NCBI RefSeq assembly: GCF_030286555.1
Contig: NZ_JASVWF010000002.1
Location: forward strand, 682,001-746,000
Length of the DNA: 64,000 nucleotides
Reading direction: 5' to 3'
From: Actinomycetospora termitidis
GTDB taxonomy: Bacteria; Actinomycetota; Actinomycetes; Mycobacteriales; Pseudonocardiaceae
The first letter of the stretch is position 1. Each line of letters begins with the position of its first letter. The notes beneath the pieces are model-generated. The model saw only the letters and a program-made list of their open reading frames with translations, was not told the origin of the DNA and did no database searches. Positions 1-8,762 of the stretch are shown here, in pieces. The position numbers and the translations under genes are program-made.

Positions 1-1009
1 CCGGGGTGATGTCCATTTCCTTGGCCAGCTCTTCAGGAGTGGGCTCGCGCCCGAGGTCCTGGAGCAGCTCACGCTGTATGCGGCCGAGCTTGTTGATGAC
101 CTCCACCATGTGCACCGGGATGCGGATGGTGCGCGCCTGGTCGGCCATCGCGCGGGTGATGGCCTGGCGGATCCACCACGTCGCGTACGTCGAGAACTTG
201 TAGCCCTTGGTGTAGTCGAACTTCTCGACCGCACGGATCAGACCGAGATTGCCCTCCTGGATCAGGTCCAGGAACGCCATGCCCCGGCCGGTGTAGCGCT
301 TGGCCAGCGAGACGACGAGGCGGAGGTTCGCCTCGAGCAGGTGGGACTTGGCGCGCTCGCCGTCCCGGACGATCCACCGCAGGTCGCGCCGCATCTGCGT
401 CGCGAGCTCCTGCTGGGCCTCGGCGACCTTGCGCAGCCGCTCCGCCGCGTAGAGGCCGGCCTCGATCCGCTTGGCGAGCTCGACCTCCTCCTCGGCGTTG
501 AGCAGCGCCACCTTGCCGATCTGCTTGAGGTAGGCGCGGACCGAGTCGGCCGAGGCGGTGAGCTCGGCGTCCTTGCGCGCCTGGCGCAGCGCCTCGGACT
601 CCTCCTCGTCCCAGACGAAGTCGCCGGACTTCTTGTCCTCCTCGGTGGGCTCCTCGGTCTCGACCTCCTCGACGACGACCTCGGCGCCCAGCGCCTCGAC
701 CTCCTCGGTCAGGTCGGCGTCGCCGGGGGCGGCGTCCTCGAGCTCGCCCTCGGGGGTCTCGGCCTCGGTGCCCTCGGCCCCCTCGGTCTTGGCGCCCTTC
801 TTGGCCGGGGCGGCCTTCTTCGCGGGGGCCTTCTTGGCCGGCGCCTTGGCGGCCGTGCCCGCGGCCGCCTTCGTCGCGGTCTTCGCACGGGTGGTCTTCG
901 GACGCGCCGGGGCGTCGGCGGCGTCCTCGGTGACCACGCCCAGCGGGCCGGAGGGCTGCTCCGCCGTGGCGGTGGCGCGACGGCGGGAAGCGGAATCTGC
1001 GGCTGCCAC
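1..1009 (-). CDS. sigA: Primary RNA polymerase sigma factor, 3' part outside the window
   Basis: Housekeeping sigma-70 factor that guides RNA polymerase to vegetative promoters. 336 codons are visible and the frame runs off the window edge inside region 3. The first ~125 residues are Lys/Ala-rich ([14 protein letters not shown] near 55-70) and then acidic, as in actinobacterial HrdB/SigA. Region 1.2 ([14 protein letters not shown], ~153-166) and the region 2 block with [18 protein letters not shown] and [12 protein letters not shown] (~252-284) are clear. The GTG start at 1009 has GAAAGG about 7 nt upstream. The upstream neighbour on the same strand is ppgK, as in mycobacteria. Confidence 0.97.
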   Translation of the reverse strand, partial: MAAADSASRRRATATAEQPSGPLGVVTEDAADAPARPKTTRAKTATKAAAGTAAKAPAKKAPAKKAAPAKKGAKTEGAEGTEAETPEGELEDAAPGDADLTEEVEALGAEVVVEEVETEEPTEEDKKSGDFVWDEEESEALRQARKDAELTASADSVRAYLKQIGKVALLNAEEEVELAKRIEAGLYAAERLRKVAEAQQELATQMRRDLRWIVRDGERAKSHLLEANLRLVVSLAKRYTGRGMAFLDLIQEGNLGLIRAVEKFDYTKGYKFSTYATWWIRQAITRAMADQARTIRIPVHMVEVINKLGRIQRELLQDLGREPTPEELAKEMDITP

Positions 1010-1153
1010 GTACGACCTTTCGCGACGAACGACTGCTGGGGCGTCGGGCGGTACCGGATCGACGGACCCCGGACGCGGGCGATCACGACACGGAGTGGTC
1101 GGGAGTGGCCTCGGGCCCCGGTTCCGGCGGGGGACCGCCGCGGGCTGCACACC

Positions 1154-1159
1154 ATTGTA
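1154..1159 (-). promoter_or_regulatory. Probable sigA promoter -10 element (TACAAT)
   Basis: On the minus strand a TACAAT hexamer stands out in the 227-bp gap between ppgK and sigA. It fits a vegetative -10 box and would give a leader of about 140 nt. No good -35 box is visible. The rest of this gap shows nothing else I can name. Confidence 0.5.
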
Positions 1160-1236
1160 ACGACGTCGGGTGACGACCGCCCGAACCTCACAGCCCGGAC
1201 CGGCGTGCCGCCCCGTCGTCGGGAAGGATCTGCAGG

Positions 1237-1983
1237 TCAGGGGCTCGTGTCCTCCGCGGCGGCCATCGCCGCGCCGACGATCCCGGCCTGGTTCTGCAGC
1301 TGGGCGACCGCGATCTCGGTGCGCGCGTAGAGCAGCGGGACCCACTTGTGCGCCCGCTTGCTCACGCCCCCGCCCAGGATGAACAGGTCCGGCCAGATCA
1401 GGTTCTCGACGACCTGCAGGTAGCGGGACACGCGCTTGGTCCACTTCTCCCAGCTGAGGTCGCCGCGCTCCTTCGCGGAGAACGAGGCGCGGCTCTCGGC
1501 GTCGTGCCCGTCGATCTCCAGATGCCCGAGCTCGGTCGAGGGCAGCAGGACGCCGTCGTGGAAGACCGCGGAACCGATCCCGGTGCCGAAGGTCAGGACG
1601 CACACCACGCCCCGGCGCCCGGCGCCCGCCCCGAAGCGCACCTCCGCGAGCCCGGCGGCGTCCGCGTCGTTCAGCACGAACACCGGCTGGCGCCCCAGGC
1701 GTTCGGAGAACAGCCGGACCGCGTCCGTCCCCGGCCACGTCGTGTCGATGTTCGCGGCGGTGTGGGCGATCCCGTCCTTGACCACCGACGGCAGCGTGAT
1801 ACCGATCGGCCCCTGGTAGGAGTGCGCCTCGACGACCGCGGCGACGGTGTCCGCGACCGCCTCCGGGGTGGCGGGGTGCGGGGTCTCGATCCGCACCCGG
1901 TCGGCGACCGTCTCCCCGGTCTCGGTCTCGACCACGTTGCCCTTCACGCCGGTCCCGCCGACGTCGATGCCCAGTCGTCGCAT
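1237..1983 (-). CDS. ppgK: Polyphosphate glucokinase
   Basis: ROK-type kinase that phosphorylates glucose using polyphosphate (or ATP) to feed glucose 6-phosphate into glycolysis; cytoplasmic. The 248-residue product has the phosphate-binding motif DVGGTGVKG at ~7-15, the active-site stretch [10 protein letters not shown], the second phosphate loop TFGTGIGSA and the family signature [11 protein letters not shown]. The length matches the family (~250-270). ATG at 1983 is chosen; a GTG at 1992 in the same frame would add three residues. It lies between sigA and a suhB-like gene, as in M. tuberculosis (Rv2702). Confidence 0.95.
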   Translation of the reverse strand: MRRLGIDVGGTGVKGNVVETETGETVADRVRIETPHPATPEAVADTVAAVVEAHSYQGPIGITLPSVVKDGIAHTAANIDTTWPGTDAVRLFSERLGRQPVFVLNDADAAGLAEVRFGAGAGRRGVVCVLTFGTGIGSAVFHDGVLLPSTELGHLEIDGHDAESRASFSAKERGDLSWEKWTKRVSRYLQVVENLIWPDLFILGGGVSKRAHKWVPLLYARTEIAVAQLQNQAGIVGAAMAAAEDTSP

Positions 1984-2041
1984 GCCGTTCACACCCCGTC
2001 CCCTCGCGCCGTGGGACGAGAGCCTAGTCACGTGTGGTCGG

Positions 2042-2899
2042 ATGGACGACGTGCTCGATTCCGTCCCCGGGAGCGAACCGCCCGCGCTGGAGAAGATCGC
2101 CGTCGAGATCGCCCGGGAGACCGCGGCGCTCGCCCTGGCCGTGCGGGACCGGGTCGTCGGCGACCTCTCGGTCGCGGATCTGGCCACCAAGAGCTCGGCC
2201 ACCGACGTCGTCACCGCGGGCGACCGGGAGTGCGAGGCGCTCGTCCGGGAACGGCTCGCCGAACTCCGTCCGCAGGACGCGGTCCTGGGGGAGGAGGAGG
2301 GCGGCGACGACGAGCCGGAGCCGGGGCGGCTGCGCTGGGTGGTCGACCCGATCGACGGCACCGTCAACTACACGCACGGCCTGCCCTGGTTCTCGGTCTC
2401 GCTCGGCGTCGAGGTCGACGGACGCGCGCTCGCGGGCGCCGTCGTCGAGCCGGTGTCGGGCCGGGTGTGGAGCGCGGCCGCCGGGCACGGCGCGCGGCTG
2501 GACGCCCGCCCGCTGCGCGCCTCCGCGCTGGACCGGCCCGGGATCGCGGTCGTGGGGACCGGCCTGGCCTACGACCCCGCCCGCCGGGAGCGCCAGGCCG
2601 CCCTGATCGCCCGCGTCGCGTCCTCGATCGGCGACATCCGCCGGCAGGGCTGCGCCTCGCTGGACCTGTGCTCGGTGGCCGCGGGGTGGATCGACGGCTT
2701 CTTCGAGCACGGACTGAAGCCCTGGGACTGGTGCGCGGGCGCGCTGATCGCCGAGGAGGCCGGTGCGGTGGTGCGCCGACCGACGGGTCCCGGTGTTCCC
2801 GACGACGGGTGGGGCGCGGAGGCGACGTTCGCGGCGGGCCCGGCGCTCGCCGGCCCGCTGGCCGAACTGCTGCGGGGGGCCGGGGCCGCCGGACTGTAG
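2042..2899 (+). CDS. suhB: Inositol monophosphatase family protein (SuhB-like)
   Basis: Mg2+-dependent phosphatase of the inositol monophosphatase fold; likely acts on inositol or related sugar phosphates, which in actinobacteria feed mycothiol and phosphatidylinositol synthesis. The 285-residue product carries the metal-binding motifs GEEEGG (~83-88), DPIDGTVNY (~102-110) and the C-terminal WD (~228-229) of the family. The ATG at 2042 has no strong Shine-Dalgarno sequence. It is divergent from ppgK across a 58-bp gap. The exact substrate cannot be read from sequence. Confidence 0.9.
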   Translation: MDDVLDSVPGSEPPALEKIAVEIARETAALALAVRDRVVGDLSVADLATKSSATDVVTAGDRECEALVRERLAELRPQDAVLGEEEGGDDEPEPGRLRWVVDPIDGTVNYTHGLPWFSVSLGVEVDGRALAGAVVEPVSGRVWSAAAGHGARLDARPLRASALDRPGIAVVGTGLAYDPARRERQAALIARVASSIGDIRRQGCASLDLCSVAAGWIDGFFEHGLKPWDWCAGALIAEEAGAVVRRPTGPGVPDDGWGAEATFAAGPALAGPLAELLRGAGAAGL

Positions 2900-2902
2900 G
2901 AC

Positions 2903-3541
2903 CTACTGCGAGCAGTCCACGTCGCGCAGCGTGGACAGCGCCGCCGGGTCGGTGCCCGGGACGGTGGTCCCGGACTCGGCGCTGCGCGCGAGGGCCTTCA
3001 GCGCGTCGTTCACGCCCTGGCCCGGTGTCACGTCGCGGTAGTCGCTGCCCAGGGCGAGGTCGACGGCCGCGCCCTGGCGGCCGTCGTCGACGAGCTCCGC
3101 GCAGGGCAGCACGAGCGAGAGCGTCCGCGCGGCCGACGCCCCGTCCGGCCCGTAGCGGATCTGGCCGACGCAGTCGAGGTCCTGACCCGGGTAGAGCGGG
3201 TCGTTGTCGGCGGGCGCGGCCTCCGGCATGCCCAGCTCGCCGAGCTCGACGGCCGCCAGCTGGGCCTGCCCGCGCTGGCCGGCGCCGTTGAGCACCCGCA
3301 CCGCGGTGGCCGACGGCGCGGCCGCCGGCGTCTGGTCGAGGGCCGACCGGGCCTGCACCGTGCCCCCGCCCGACACGGGCGCGGTGCACGAGGTGACCGA
3401 CTCCGACGTCGAGTTCACGAACACGACGATCCAGGTCAGCAGGCTCGCGACGGCGAGCACGATCACCAGCAGCGCCATCGGGAGCAGGTGCCGACGTCGG
3501 TACCCGCCGGCGCGCGGGAGAGGGGACGACGCAGCGGGCAC
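2903..3541 (-). CDS. cei: Cell envelope integrity protein Cei-like (LytR C-terminal domain)
   Basis: Membrane-anchored extracytoplasmic protein of 212 residues. A single transmembrane segment lies at ~20-42 (LPMALLVIVLAVASLLTWIVV), followed by a LytR/CpsA/Psr C-terminal-type domain beginning near TAVRVLNGAGQRGQA. The position next to suhB and DUF4193 matches Rv2700 (cei) in M. tuberculosis, needed for envelope integrity. It converges on the suhB-like gene with only 3 bp between the stops. Family assignment is firm; the molecular role is not known from sequence. Confidence 0.85.
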   Translation of the reverse strand: MPAASSPLPRAGGYRRRHLLPMALLVIVLAVASLLTWIVVFVNSTSESVTSCTAPVSGGGTVQARSALDQTPAAAPSATAVRVLNGAGQRGQAQLAAVELGELGMPEAAPADNDPLYPGQDLDCVGQIRYGPDGASAARTLSLVLPCAELVDDGRQGAAVDLALGSDYRDVTPGQGVNDALKALARSAESGTTVPGTDPAALSTLRDVDCSQ

Positions 3542-3817
3542 GGCGCGAGCCTAGACGCCGCCGTGTCGGGGCCGCGCGAACGCCGCACCTGACCGGTCGG
3601 AGGGGGCTGTCGGCGGGAACACACGGACGGACGAGAGAACCCGTGGGCATCCCGCGGTGCGGTCGGCTACCCTTCCGCCGCCCGCGGTACGGAGAGACTC
3701 CCGAGAGCCCTGTCGGTGAGACCCGGGTCACTCAACGGACCGGCACAAACGGTGCTCGTCCCGCGTTGTGCGGGCGCACGACACGGAACACGGCACGACG
3801 AGGGTGGGACACACCAA

Positions 3818-4120
3818 ATGGCGACCGATTACGACGCCCCGCGCCGCAACGAGTCCGACGAGCTCGGTGAGGACTCGCTCGAGGAGCTCAAGGCCCGGCG
3901 GAACGAGGCGCAGTCCGCGGCCGTCGACGTCGACGAGACGGACACGGCCGAGAGCTTCGAGCTCCCCGGGGCCGACCTCTCCGGTGAGGAACTGACGGTG
4001 CGGGTGCTGCCCAAGCAGGCGGACGAGTTCACCTGTGGCAGCTGCTTCCTGGTCCATCACCGCAGTCGCCTCGCCGAGACGCGCGGCAACGCGTTCATCT
4101 GCCGCGACTGCGCGGCCTGA
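3818..4120 (+). CDS. DUF4193 zinc-ribbon-like protein
   Basis: Small acidic protein of 100 residues, homologous by content and position to Rv2699. An acidic N-terminal half (ESDELGEDSLEELK) leads to a C-terminal knuckle with CGSC and CRDC, which probably binds zinc. It may be a transcription- or translation-associated factor, but no function is established. ATG at 3818 starts the conserved part. The 276-bp divergent gap to cei holds no other gene; a TACCCT at 3667-3672 is a possible -10 box with a long leader. Confidence 0.9.
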   Translation: MATDYDAPRRNESDELGEDSLEELKARRNEAQSAAVDVDETDTAESFELPGADLSGEELTVRVLPKQADEFTCGSCFLVHHRSRLAETRGNAFICRDCAA

Positions 4121-4135
4121 CTCCACCGACCACAC

Positions 4136-4162
4136 GCCCGGTCCGGGACTCCCGGGCCGGGC
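4136..4162. terminator. Bidirectional hairpin between DUF4193 and DUF3093 genes
   Basis: Two 13-nt arms (4136-4148 and 4150-4162) pair with one G-U and almost no loop. The hairpin lies between convergent genes and is followed on the plus strand by the pyrimidine-rich CTTCGTCTGTCT. Confidence 0.6.
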
Positions 4163-4172
4163 CTTCGTCTGT

Positions 4173-4655
4173 CTACCCGCCCCGGATCCGGGCGAGGAGC
4201 TGTTCCGGACGACGGGTCGAGACGACCCAGTAGGGCGTCGGGTCGTCCGGGTCGGTGACCTCGAGCCGGACCGCCGCCGGGACCCAGGGCCGGTGCAGCA
4301 CGAACGCGGCCGGGTCGAGCTGGGGCCCCAGGGCCCGCTGCTTGCTCTCCCCGCGGACGACGTCGGCGCGCCCGATGAGGCGCACCGGCAGGTGCGCCGC
4401 CCCGGCCCACACCTCGGGCTCGCCGTCCCCGCGGGCCGCCACCCCGACCCGGACGTGGCCGATCCGCCAGAGCACCACCACCGCGAGCGGCAGCAGCACC
4501 ACGTAGGGCAGCCACGACCGGACGCCGGGGAAGCCCATGTGGACCTCCGCGGCGAGCAGCCCGGCGAGCAGCAGCCCCGGGGGCCAGGCCCACCAGGGCA
4601 GGCCGAGTCGTTCGAGGCCGGGCGGGGGTGCGCTCGGGGCGGGGGCGCGGGTCAC
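4173..4655 (-). CDS. DUF3093 family membrane protein
   Basis: 160-residue protein with two adjacent hydrophobic segments near the N-terminus (WAWPPGLLLAGLLAAEV at ~22-38 and WLPYVVLLPLAVVVLWRIG at ~48-66) and a soluble C-terminal domain ending in YWVVSTRRPEQLLARI. It matches the DUF3093 family and the position of Rv2698, next to dut and divergent from it. The function is unknown. GTG or ATG near 4655 is taken as start because the conserved part begins at once. Confidence 0.85.
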   Translation of the reverse strand: MTRAPAPSAPPPGLERLGLPWWAWPPGLLLAGLLAAEVHMGFPGVRSWLPYVVLLPLAVVVLWRIGHVRVGVAARGDGEPEVWAGAAHLPVRLIGRADVVRGESKQRALGPQLDPAAFVLHRPWVPAAVRLEVTDPDDPTPYWVVSTRRPEQLLARIRGG

Positions 4656-4700
4656 GGGGTCCAGGGTAGGAGGGCCGCGAGGGCGGCGCCCGGCCCGGAC

Positions 4701-4706
4701 TACGCT
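4701..4706 (+). promoter_or_regulatory. -10 box (TACGCT) for leaderless dut
   Basis: TACGCT ends 8 nt before the GTG of dut. This TANNNT-to-start spacing places transcription initiation at the start codon, so the mRNA is probably leaderless. No Shine-Dalgarno sequence is present. Confidence 0.55.
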
Positions 4707-4714
4707 CGACGGCC

Positions 4715-5269
4715 GTGCCCGACCTCCCGCTCGTCCGCCTCGACCCGGGGCTGCCGGTCCCGGACCGTGCGCACCCGGACGACGCGGGGCTCGATCTGCG
4801 GACCACCACCGACATCGACCTCGCTCCCGGCGAGCGGGTCCTGGTCGGGACCGGGGTGGCCGTCGCGCTCCCCCCGGGGCACGTGGGGTACGTCTGCCCC
4901 CGGTCCGGTCTCGCGGCGCGGGCCGGCCTCGGGCTGGTCAACGCCCCCGGGGTGGTCGACGCCGGGTACCGCGGGGAGATCCGCGTCTGCCTGGTCAACC
5001 ACGATCCCCGCGAGCCGGTGGCGCTGCGCCGCGGCGACCGGGTGGCCCAGCTCGTCGTCCAGCGCGTCGAGCTGCCGACGGTGCGGGTGGTGGACGCCCT
5101 GCCGGAGACGGTGCGGGGCGGCGGCGGGTTCGGGTCGACCGGGCTAACGGGTGACATCGGGCGCGGTGTCGGCCCGGCCACATCACGAGAAGGTCACGGA
5201 CAGGGTATTGAGTACGTGACCGATGTGGCCGATGCAGGACGGGACGGCCTTCCGCTGGCCGGTGACTGA
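4715..5269 (+). CDS. dut: Deoxyuridine 5'-triphosphate nucleotidohydrolase (dUTPase)
   Basis: Hydrolyses dUTP to dUMP, keeping uracil out of DNA and supplying dTMP synthesis; trimeric cytoplasmic enzyme. Conserved motifs are DAGLDL (motif 1), [11 protein letters not shown] (motif 2), [14 protein letters not shown] (motif 3), GDRVAQLV (motif 4) and [10 protein letters not shown] (motif 5, ~135-144). Start is GTG 4715, supported by the promoter spacing. The frame continues about 40 residues past motif 5, where most dUTPases end; this tail looks unstructured and may be lineage-specific. Orthologue of Rv2697 by position. Confidence 0.95.
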   Translation: MPDLPLVRLDPGLPVPDRAHPDDAGLDLRTTTDIDLAPGERVLVGTGVAVALPPGHVGYVCPRSGLAARAGLGLVNAPGVVDAGYRGEIRVCLVNHDPREPVALRRGDRVAQLVVQRVELPTVRVVDALPETVRGGGGFGSTGLTGDIGRGVGPATSREGHGQGIEYVTDVADAGRDGLPLAGD

Positions 5270-5285
5270 GGAGCTCTGAGGTGAC

Positions 5286-6017
5286 GTGGTCGTGACCGAG
5301 CCGGCGCGCGGGCGGCACCGCAAGGGCCGCATCGCGCAGGTGCCCGGGCCGAACGAGCCCGCGGGCCGTGGCCACCACCAGCACCACGGACCCTGGGACG
5401 GGGAGAACGCCCCGCGGGACGGGCGGCTGCGCCTGGACCTCGGGTCGGTGCAGCTGCCGGTGCCCCCCGGGGCGAAGCTGGTCTGCGAGCCGGACCCGTC
5501 CGGGCCGCTGCGCGCGGTCCACGTCATGGTCCCGGAGGGCCGGCTGACGGTGAGCGCGTTCGCCGCGCCCCGCACCGGCGGCCTGTGGGGCGAGCTGGTC
5601 GAGGAGCTCGCGACCCAGCTGCACAACGAGGGCGCCACGATCCGCCGCGACCGCGGCGAGTGGGGCCGCGAGCTCGTCGCGCGCAACGGCGACGTGGTGG
5701 CCCGCGTCGTCGCGGTCGAGGGGCCGCGCTGGTTGCTGCGCGGGGTCGGCACCGGCCCCGCCCAGCACGCCCTGGCACTGCACGGGCTGCTGCGGGACAT
5801 GGTCCGCGGGACGGTGATCGTGCGCTCGCCCGACCCGCTGCCGGTGCGCTCGCTGCTGCCGCTCGAGGTGCCCGACGACGTGCCCGAGCCGTTCCGCGAC
5901 ACGCTGTACCAGACGCTGCCCACCCGGCCGCGCCAGACGAACTCGCCGGACGGCCCCGTCATCCCGATGATGCTGCCGCAGAAGGCCGACTCCGGGACCT
6001 CGCCCGGCCGGGCATGA
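5286..6017 (+). CDS. DUF3710 family protein
   Basis: 243-residue soluble protein matching the DUF3710 family (Rv2696 position, after dut). A basic and His-rich N-terminus (GRHRKGR, GHHQHHG) precedes the conserved core with GAKLVCEPD, MVPEGRLTVSAFAAPRTGGLW, EVAxxL-like and RWLLRGV stretches. No catalytic motif is recognisable. It begins 16 bp after dut and is probably cotranscribed with it. ATG and GTG codons lie side by side at the start region, so the exact first codon is uncertain by a few residues. Confidence 0.9.
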   Translation: MVVTEPARGRHRKGRIAQVPGPNEPAGRGHHQHHGPWDGENAPRDGRLRLDLGSVQLPVPPGAKLVCEPDPSGPLRAVHVMVPEGRLTVSAFAAPRTGGLWGELVEELATQLHNEGATIRRDRGEWGRELVARNGDVVARVVAVEGPRWLLRGVGTGPAQHALALHGLLRDMVRGTVIVRSPDPLPVRSLLPLEVPDDVPEPFRDTLYQTLPTRPRQTNSPDGPVIPMMLPQKADSGTSPGRA

Positions 6018-6126
6018 GGTGTCCGGCGGGACACCCGATCGGACGCCGCGGAGAGCTACCCTGACGACGGGTCCGACGAGGGACCCGCGCGGCACCCGTG
6101 GGGTGCCATCGACGAGGAGCAGCCAG

Positions 6127-6504
6127 ATGGGCAAGAGCCCTGGGTTCATGTCGCGGATGGTCCGCAAGCTCACCTCCGACGTGTCCGACCTGGACGCCGA
6201 CGATCTGTCCGCCGAGGCCGAGCGGTCGGGGTGCGACCGCGCCAGCGACTGTGCGGGCACCGGCGAGGCGATCACCGTCAAGGGTCGGCTGCGGTCCGTG
6301 GAGATCTGCCCGCGGGACTCCGTCGCCACCCTGGAGGCGGAGCTGTTCGACGGGACCGACGGTGTCACCCTGGTGTGGATGGGCCGTCGGCGCATCCCCG
6401 GCATCGAGCCGGGCCGCACCCTGCGCGCCAGCGGCCGGGTGGCCGTCCGGGACGGCCGCAAGGTGATCTACAACCCGTACTACGAGCTGCAGCGAGCCCC
6501 CTGA
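6127..6504 (+). CDS. OB-fold nucleic-acid-binding protein
   Basis: 125-residue protein with an OB-fold like that of Rv2694: core strands around ITVKGRLRSVEI, ATLEAELFDGTDGVTLVWMGRRRIPGI and LRASGRVAVRDGRKVIYNP. It probably binds single-stranded nucleic acid. ATG 6127 is chosen over a longer frame because GAGGAG lies 7 nt upstream and the homology starts there. The 109-bp gap after DUF3710 contains TACCCT (about 6057-6062), a possible -10 box for this gene and DUF3159. Confidence 0.85.
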   Translation: MGKSPGFMSRMVRKLTSDVSDLDADDLSAEAERSGCDRASDCAGTGEAITVKGRLRSVEICPRDSVATLEAELFDGTDGVTLVWMGRRRIPGIEPGRTLRASGRVAVRDGRKVIYNPYYELQRAP

Positions 6505-6524
6505 CCGGCTGACAGGAGCGCGTC

Positions 6525-7334
6525 ATCCCCTCCGAGCACCCCGCGGGTCGACCTGCCGGTCGCCCCGGCCCCGCCGAGCCCCCCACGGTCGCGTTCGCCC
6601 CGGTCGCTCCGGACGCCCCGACCGCCCCCGTCCCCGGGGCCGGCGGGCCCCCGCCGGCCGGGGAGGAGCCCGCGGCCCCGGAGGAACGCGCCCCGACGCT
6701 GCTCGAGCAGATGGGCGGGGTCGCCGGGGTGGTCACCTCGGCGGTCCCGGTCGTCGTGTTCGTCGTGGTCCAGGCGCTGTTCAAGAACCTGGTCGCCTCG
6801 ATCGTGGCCGCGGTGGTCTCGGCCGTCGCGGTCGCGGTCTGGCGGCTGGTGCGCGGGGAGAAGGTGCAGCCCGCCCTCTCCGGGCTGTTCGGCGTCGCGG
6901 TGTGCGCGCTCATCGCGTGGCGCACCGGGGAGGCCAAGGGCTTCTTCCTGCTGGGGATCTGGACGAGCCTGGTCTACGGCGGGGTCTTCCTGGTCTCGGT
7001 GCTCGTGCGGCGGCCCCTGGTCGGCCTGCTCTGGCACCTGGTCAACGGCGAGGGACAGGCCTGGCGCCGCTCGCCCGCGCTCGTCCGGGCCTACGACCTC
7101 GCGACGCTGGCCTGGGTCGTCGTCTTCGGCGCGCGGTTCGTGGTGCAGCGCTGGCTCTACGACTCCGCGTACGCCGACTCGTGGCTCGGGTGGGTGCGCC
7201 TCGCGATGGGGGTCCCGCTCGCCCTGCTCGCGGCGGCGGTGACCGTGTGGGCCATCCGGCGGGCCACCGAGGCGGCGAAGGAGAAGGCCGAGGCCGACCG
7301 GGAGCGGGCCGCCGAGGGCGCGGCCCCGGCCTGA
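6525..7334 (+). CDS. DUF3159 membrane protein, apparent ATC start
   Basis: Integral membrane protein (Rv2693 position). The conserved DUF3159 core begins TLLEQMGGVAG and continues with several hydrophobic segments (VVTSAVPVVVFVVVQALF, LVASIVAAVVSAVAVAVW, and others), WHLVNGEG and a charged tail. The only ATG (6711) lies inside the conserved start, after TLLEQ. Upstream the frame is open from 6513 but holds no ATG, GTG or TTG. An ATC at 6525 sits 6 nt after AGGAG, the best placed initiation site; a CTG at 6699 is a weaker choice. With ATC the product has 269 residues and a Pro-rich N-terminal tail. Confidence 0.8.
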   Translation: MPSEHPAGRPAGRPGPAEPPTVAFAPVAPDAPTAPVPGAGGPPPAGEEPAAPEERAPTLLEQMGGVAGVVTSAVPVVVFVVVQALFKNLVASIVAAVVSAVAVAVWRLVRGEKVQPALSGLFGVAVCALIAWRTGEAKGFFLLGIWTSLVYGGVFLVSVLVRRPLVGLLWHLVNGEGQAWRRSPALVRAYDLATLAWVVVFGARFVVQRWLYDSAYADSWLGWVRLAMGVPLALLAAAVTVWAIRRATEAAKEKAEADRERAAEGAAPA

Positions 7335-7347
7335 CCCGGCCCGGGTC
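7333..7347. terminator. Short GC palindrome between convergent genes
   Basis: Seven-base arms (GACCCGG / CCGGGTC) around one base, directly after the DUF3159 stop and before the end of the ABC fusion gene. The loop is too small for a classical terminator, so the role is tentative. Confidence 0.3.
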
Positions 7348-7358
7348 CGCCCGACCCG

Positions 7359-8762
7359 TCAGCCCTGCTCGCGCGCCTCGCGGGCCGCGTCGGCCAGGGC
7401 CTTGATCCCGGGCACGGTGCTCTCCGGCGTGATCCCGGTCCACGTCCGGGAGTGGGTGAGGGCCCGGGAGCAGTGCACGAAGCAGTCGACCACGTCGACG
7501 ACCAGGGCCAGCGGCGGCGGGTCCTCCCACAGGCCGAGGACGTCGGGGTCGTCGACCACCCGGCCCCGCCCGGCCACCCGCAGCACGTGCGTGATCCCGG
7601 GGACCAGGAACAGCAGCCCCAGACCCGGGCGGTCGACGACGTTGCGCAGGGTGTCGACCCGGCGGTTGCCCGGACGCTCGGGGAGAGCCAGCGTGGCTCC
7701 GTCGTCGAGCACGCGCACGAAGCCCGCGGGGTCGCCCCGCGGCGAGACGTCCATCCCGCCGTCCGCACGCCCGGAGGCGAGCACCACCAGCGACGCGGCG
7801 GCGACGAACTCGGCCGCGGTCGGGTCGACGCGGTCGCCGACCTTGGCGACCACCAGGGGGTGCGGCTCGCCGACGACGTCCCGCACGGCCTCGGAGGTGA
7901 GCCCGGGCGGGCAGCCCGTGTCGCCGGCGGGGAGCGCGTCGGCGACGTCGACGTCCAGGGGCTCGGGCTCCGGGGCGCTCACGCGGTGCCGGCCGATCGG
8001 CACCACCAGCGGCGTCCCGGAGACCGGGTCGGGCACCACGCGGGCCGGGATGCCGAAGACGGTCTCGACGGTCGACTCGGTGACCACCTCCGCCGGGGTC
8101 CCCTCGGCGACCACGGCGCCGGCGCGCATCGCGATCAGGTGGTCGGCGTAGCGGGCGGCGAGATCGAGGTCGTGCAGCACCACGGCCACCGTCGTGCCCT
8201 CACCGACGTTGCGGTCCACGAGCAGGTCGAGGACCTCGACGGCGTGCGCCATGTCCAGGTAGGTGGTCGGCTCGTCGAGCAGGAGGGTGGGCGTGTCCTG
8301 GGCGAGGACCATCGCGATCCACACCCGCTGGCGCTGCCCGCCGGAGAGCTCGTCGACCGACCGGTCGGCCAGCTCCAGCACGCCGGTGGCGGCCATGGCC
8401 CGGCCGACCGCGGCGTCGTCGGCGGCCGTGCGGCCGCCGAACCAGCTCTGGTGCGGCGACCGGCCGCGCTCGACGAGGTCGGCGACGGTGATGCCCTCCG
8501 GGGCGACCGGCGACTGCGGCAGCATCCCGAGCCGGCGCGCGAGTTCCCGGGCCGGGAGCTCGCGGACGTCGGTCTCGTCGAGCAGCACCCGGCCGGCGGC
8601 GGGGGCGACGATCCGGCCCAGCCCGCGCAGCAGGGTCGACTTGCCGCAGGCGTTGGGCCCGACGATCGCGGTGATCCGGCCGGTCGGGATCCGGACCGAC
8701 AGACCGTCGACGACCACGCGGTCGTCGTAGCGCAGGGTCAGGTTGTCGGCGCTCAGGCTCAT
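7359..8762 (-). CDS. Iron-siderophore ABC transporter ATPase fused to a flavin-reductase-like (PNPOx) domain
   Basis: 467 residues in two domains. Residues 1-~255 are a FecE/FepC-type ABC ATPase: Walker A GPNACGKST, Q-loop LPQSPVAPEG, signature LSGGQRQRVW, Walker B LLLDEPTTYLD and switch His in LHDLDLA. After a linker, residues ~275-467 resemble the MSMEG_1061-type pyridoxamine 5'-phosphate oxidase family (VVLASGRADGGMDVSPRGDPAGFV, PGNRRVDTLRNVVDRPGLGLLFLVPG), which binds flavin. I infer that the second domain reduces ferric siderophore after import. ATG 8762 has GGAGG upstream and overlaps the permease stop by 4 nt. Confidence 0.9.
   Translation of the reverse strand: MSLSADNLTLRYDDRVVVDGLSVRIPTGRITAIVGPNACGKSTLLRGLGRIVAPAAGRVLLDETDVRELPARELARRLGMLPQSPVAPEGITVADLVERGRSPHQSWFGGRTAADDAAVGRAMAATGVLELADRSVDELSGGQRQRVWIAMVLAQDTPTLLLDEPTTYLDMAHAVEVLDLLVDRNVGEGTTVAVVLHDLDLAARYADHLIAMRAGAVVAEGTPAEVVTESTVETVFGIPARVVPDPVSGTPLVVPIGRHRVSAPEPEPLDVDVADALPAGDTGCPPGLTSEAVRDVVGEPHPLVVAKVGDRVDPTAAEFVAAASLVVLASGRADGGMDVSPRGDPAGFVRVLDDGATLALPERPGNRRVDTLRNVVDRPGLGLLFLVPGITHVLRVAGRGRVVDDPDVLGLWEDPPPLALVVDVVDCFVHCSRALTHSRTWTGITPESTVPGIKALADAAREAREQG

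Noticed and set aside
6711-7334. DUF3159 protein starting at ATG 6711
   Set aside because: It would cut the conserved TLLEQ just before the Met and has no ribosome site, while ATC 6525 has AGGAG at 6 nt.
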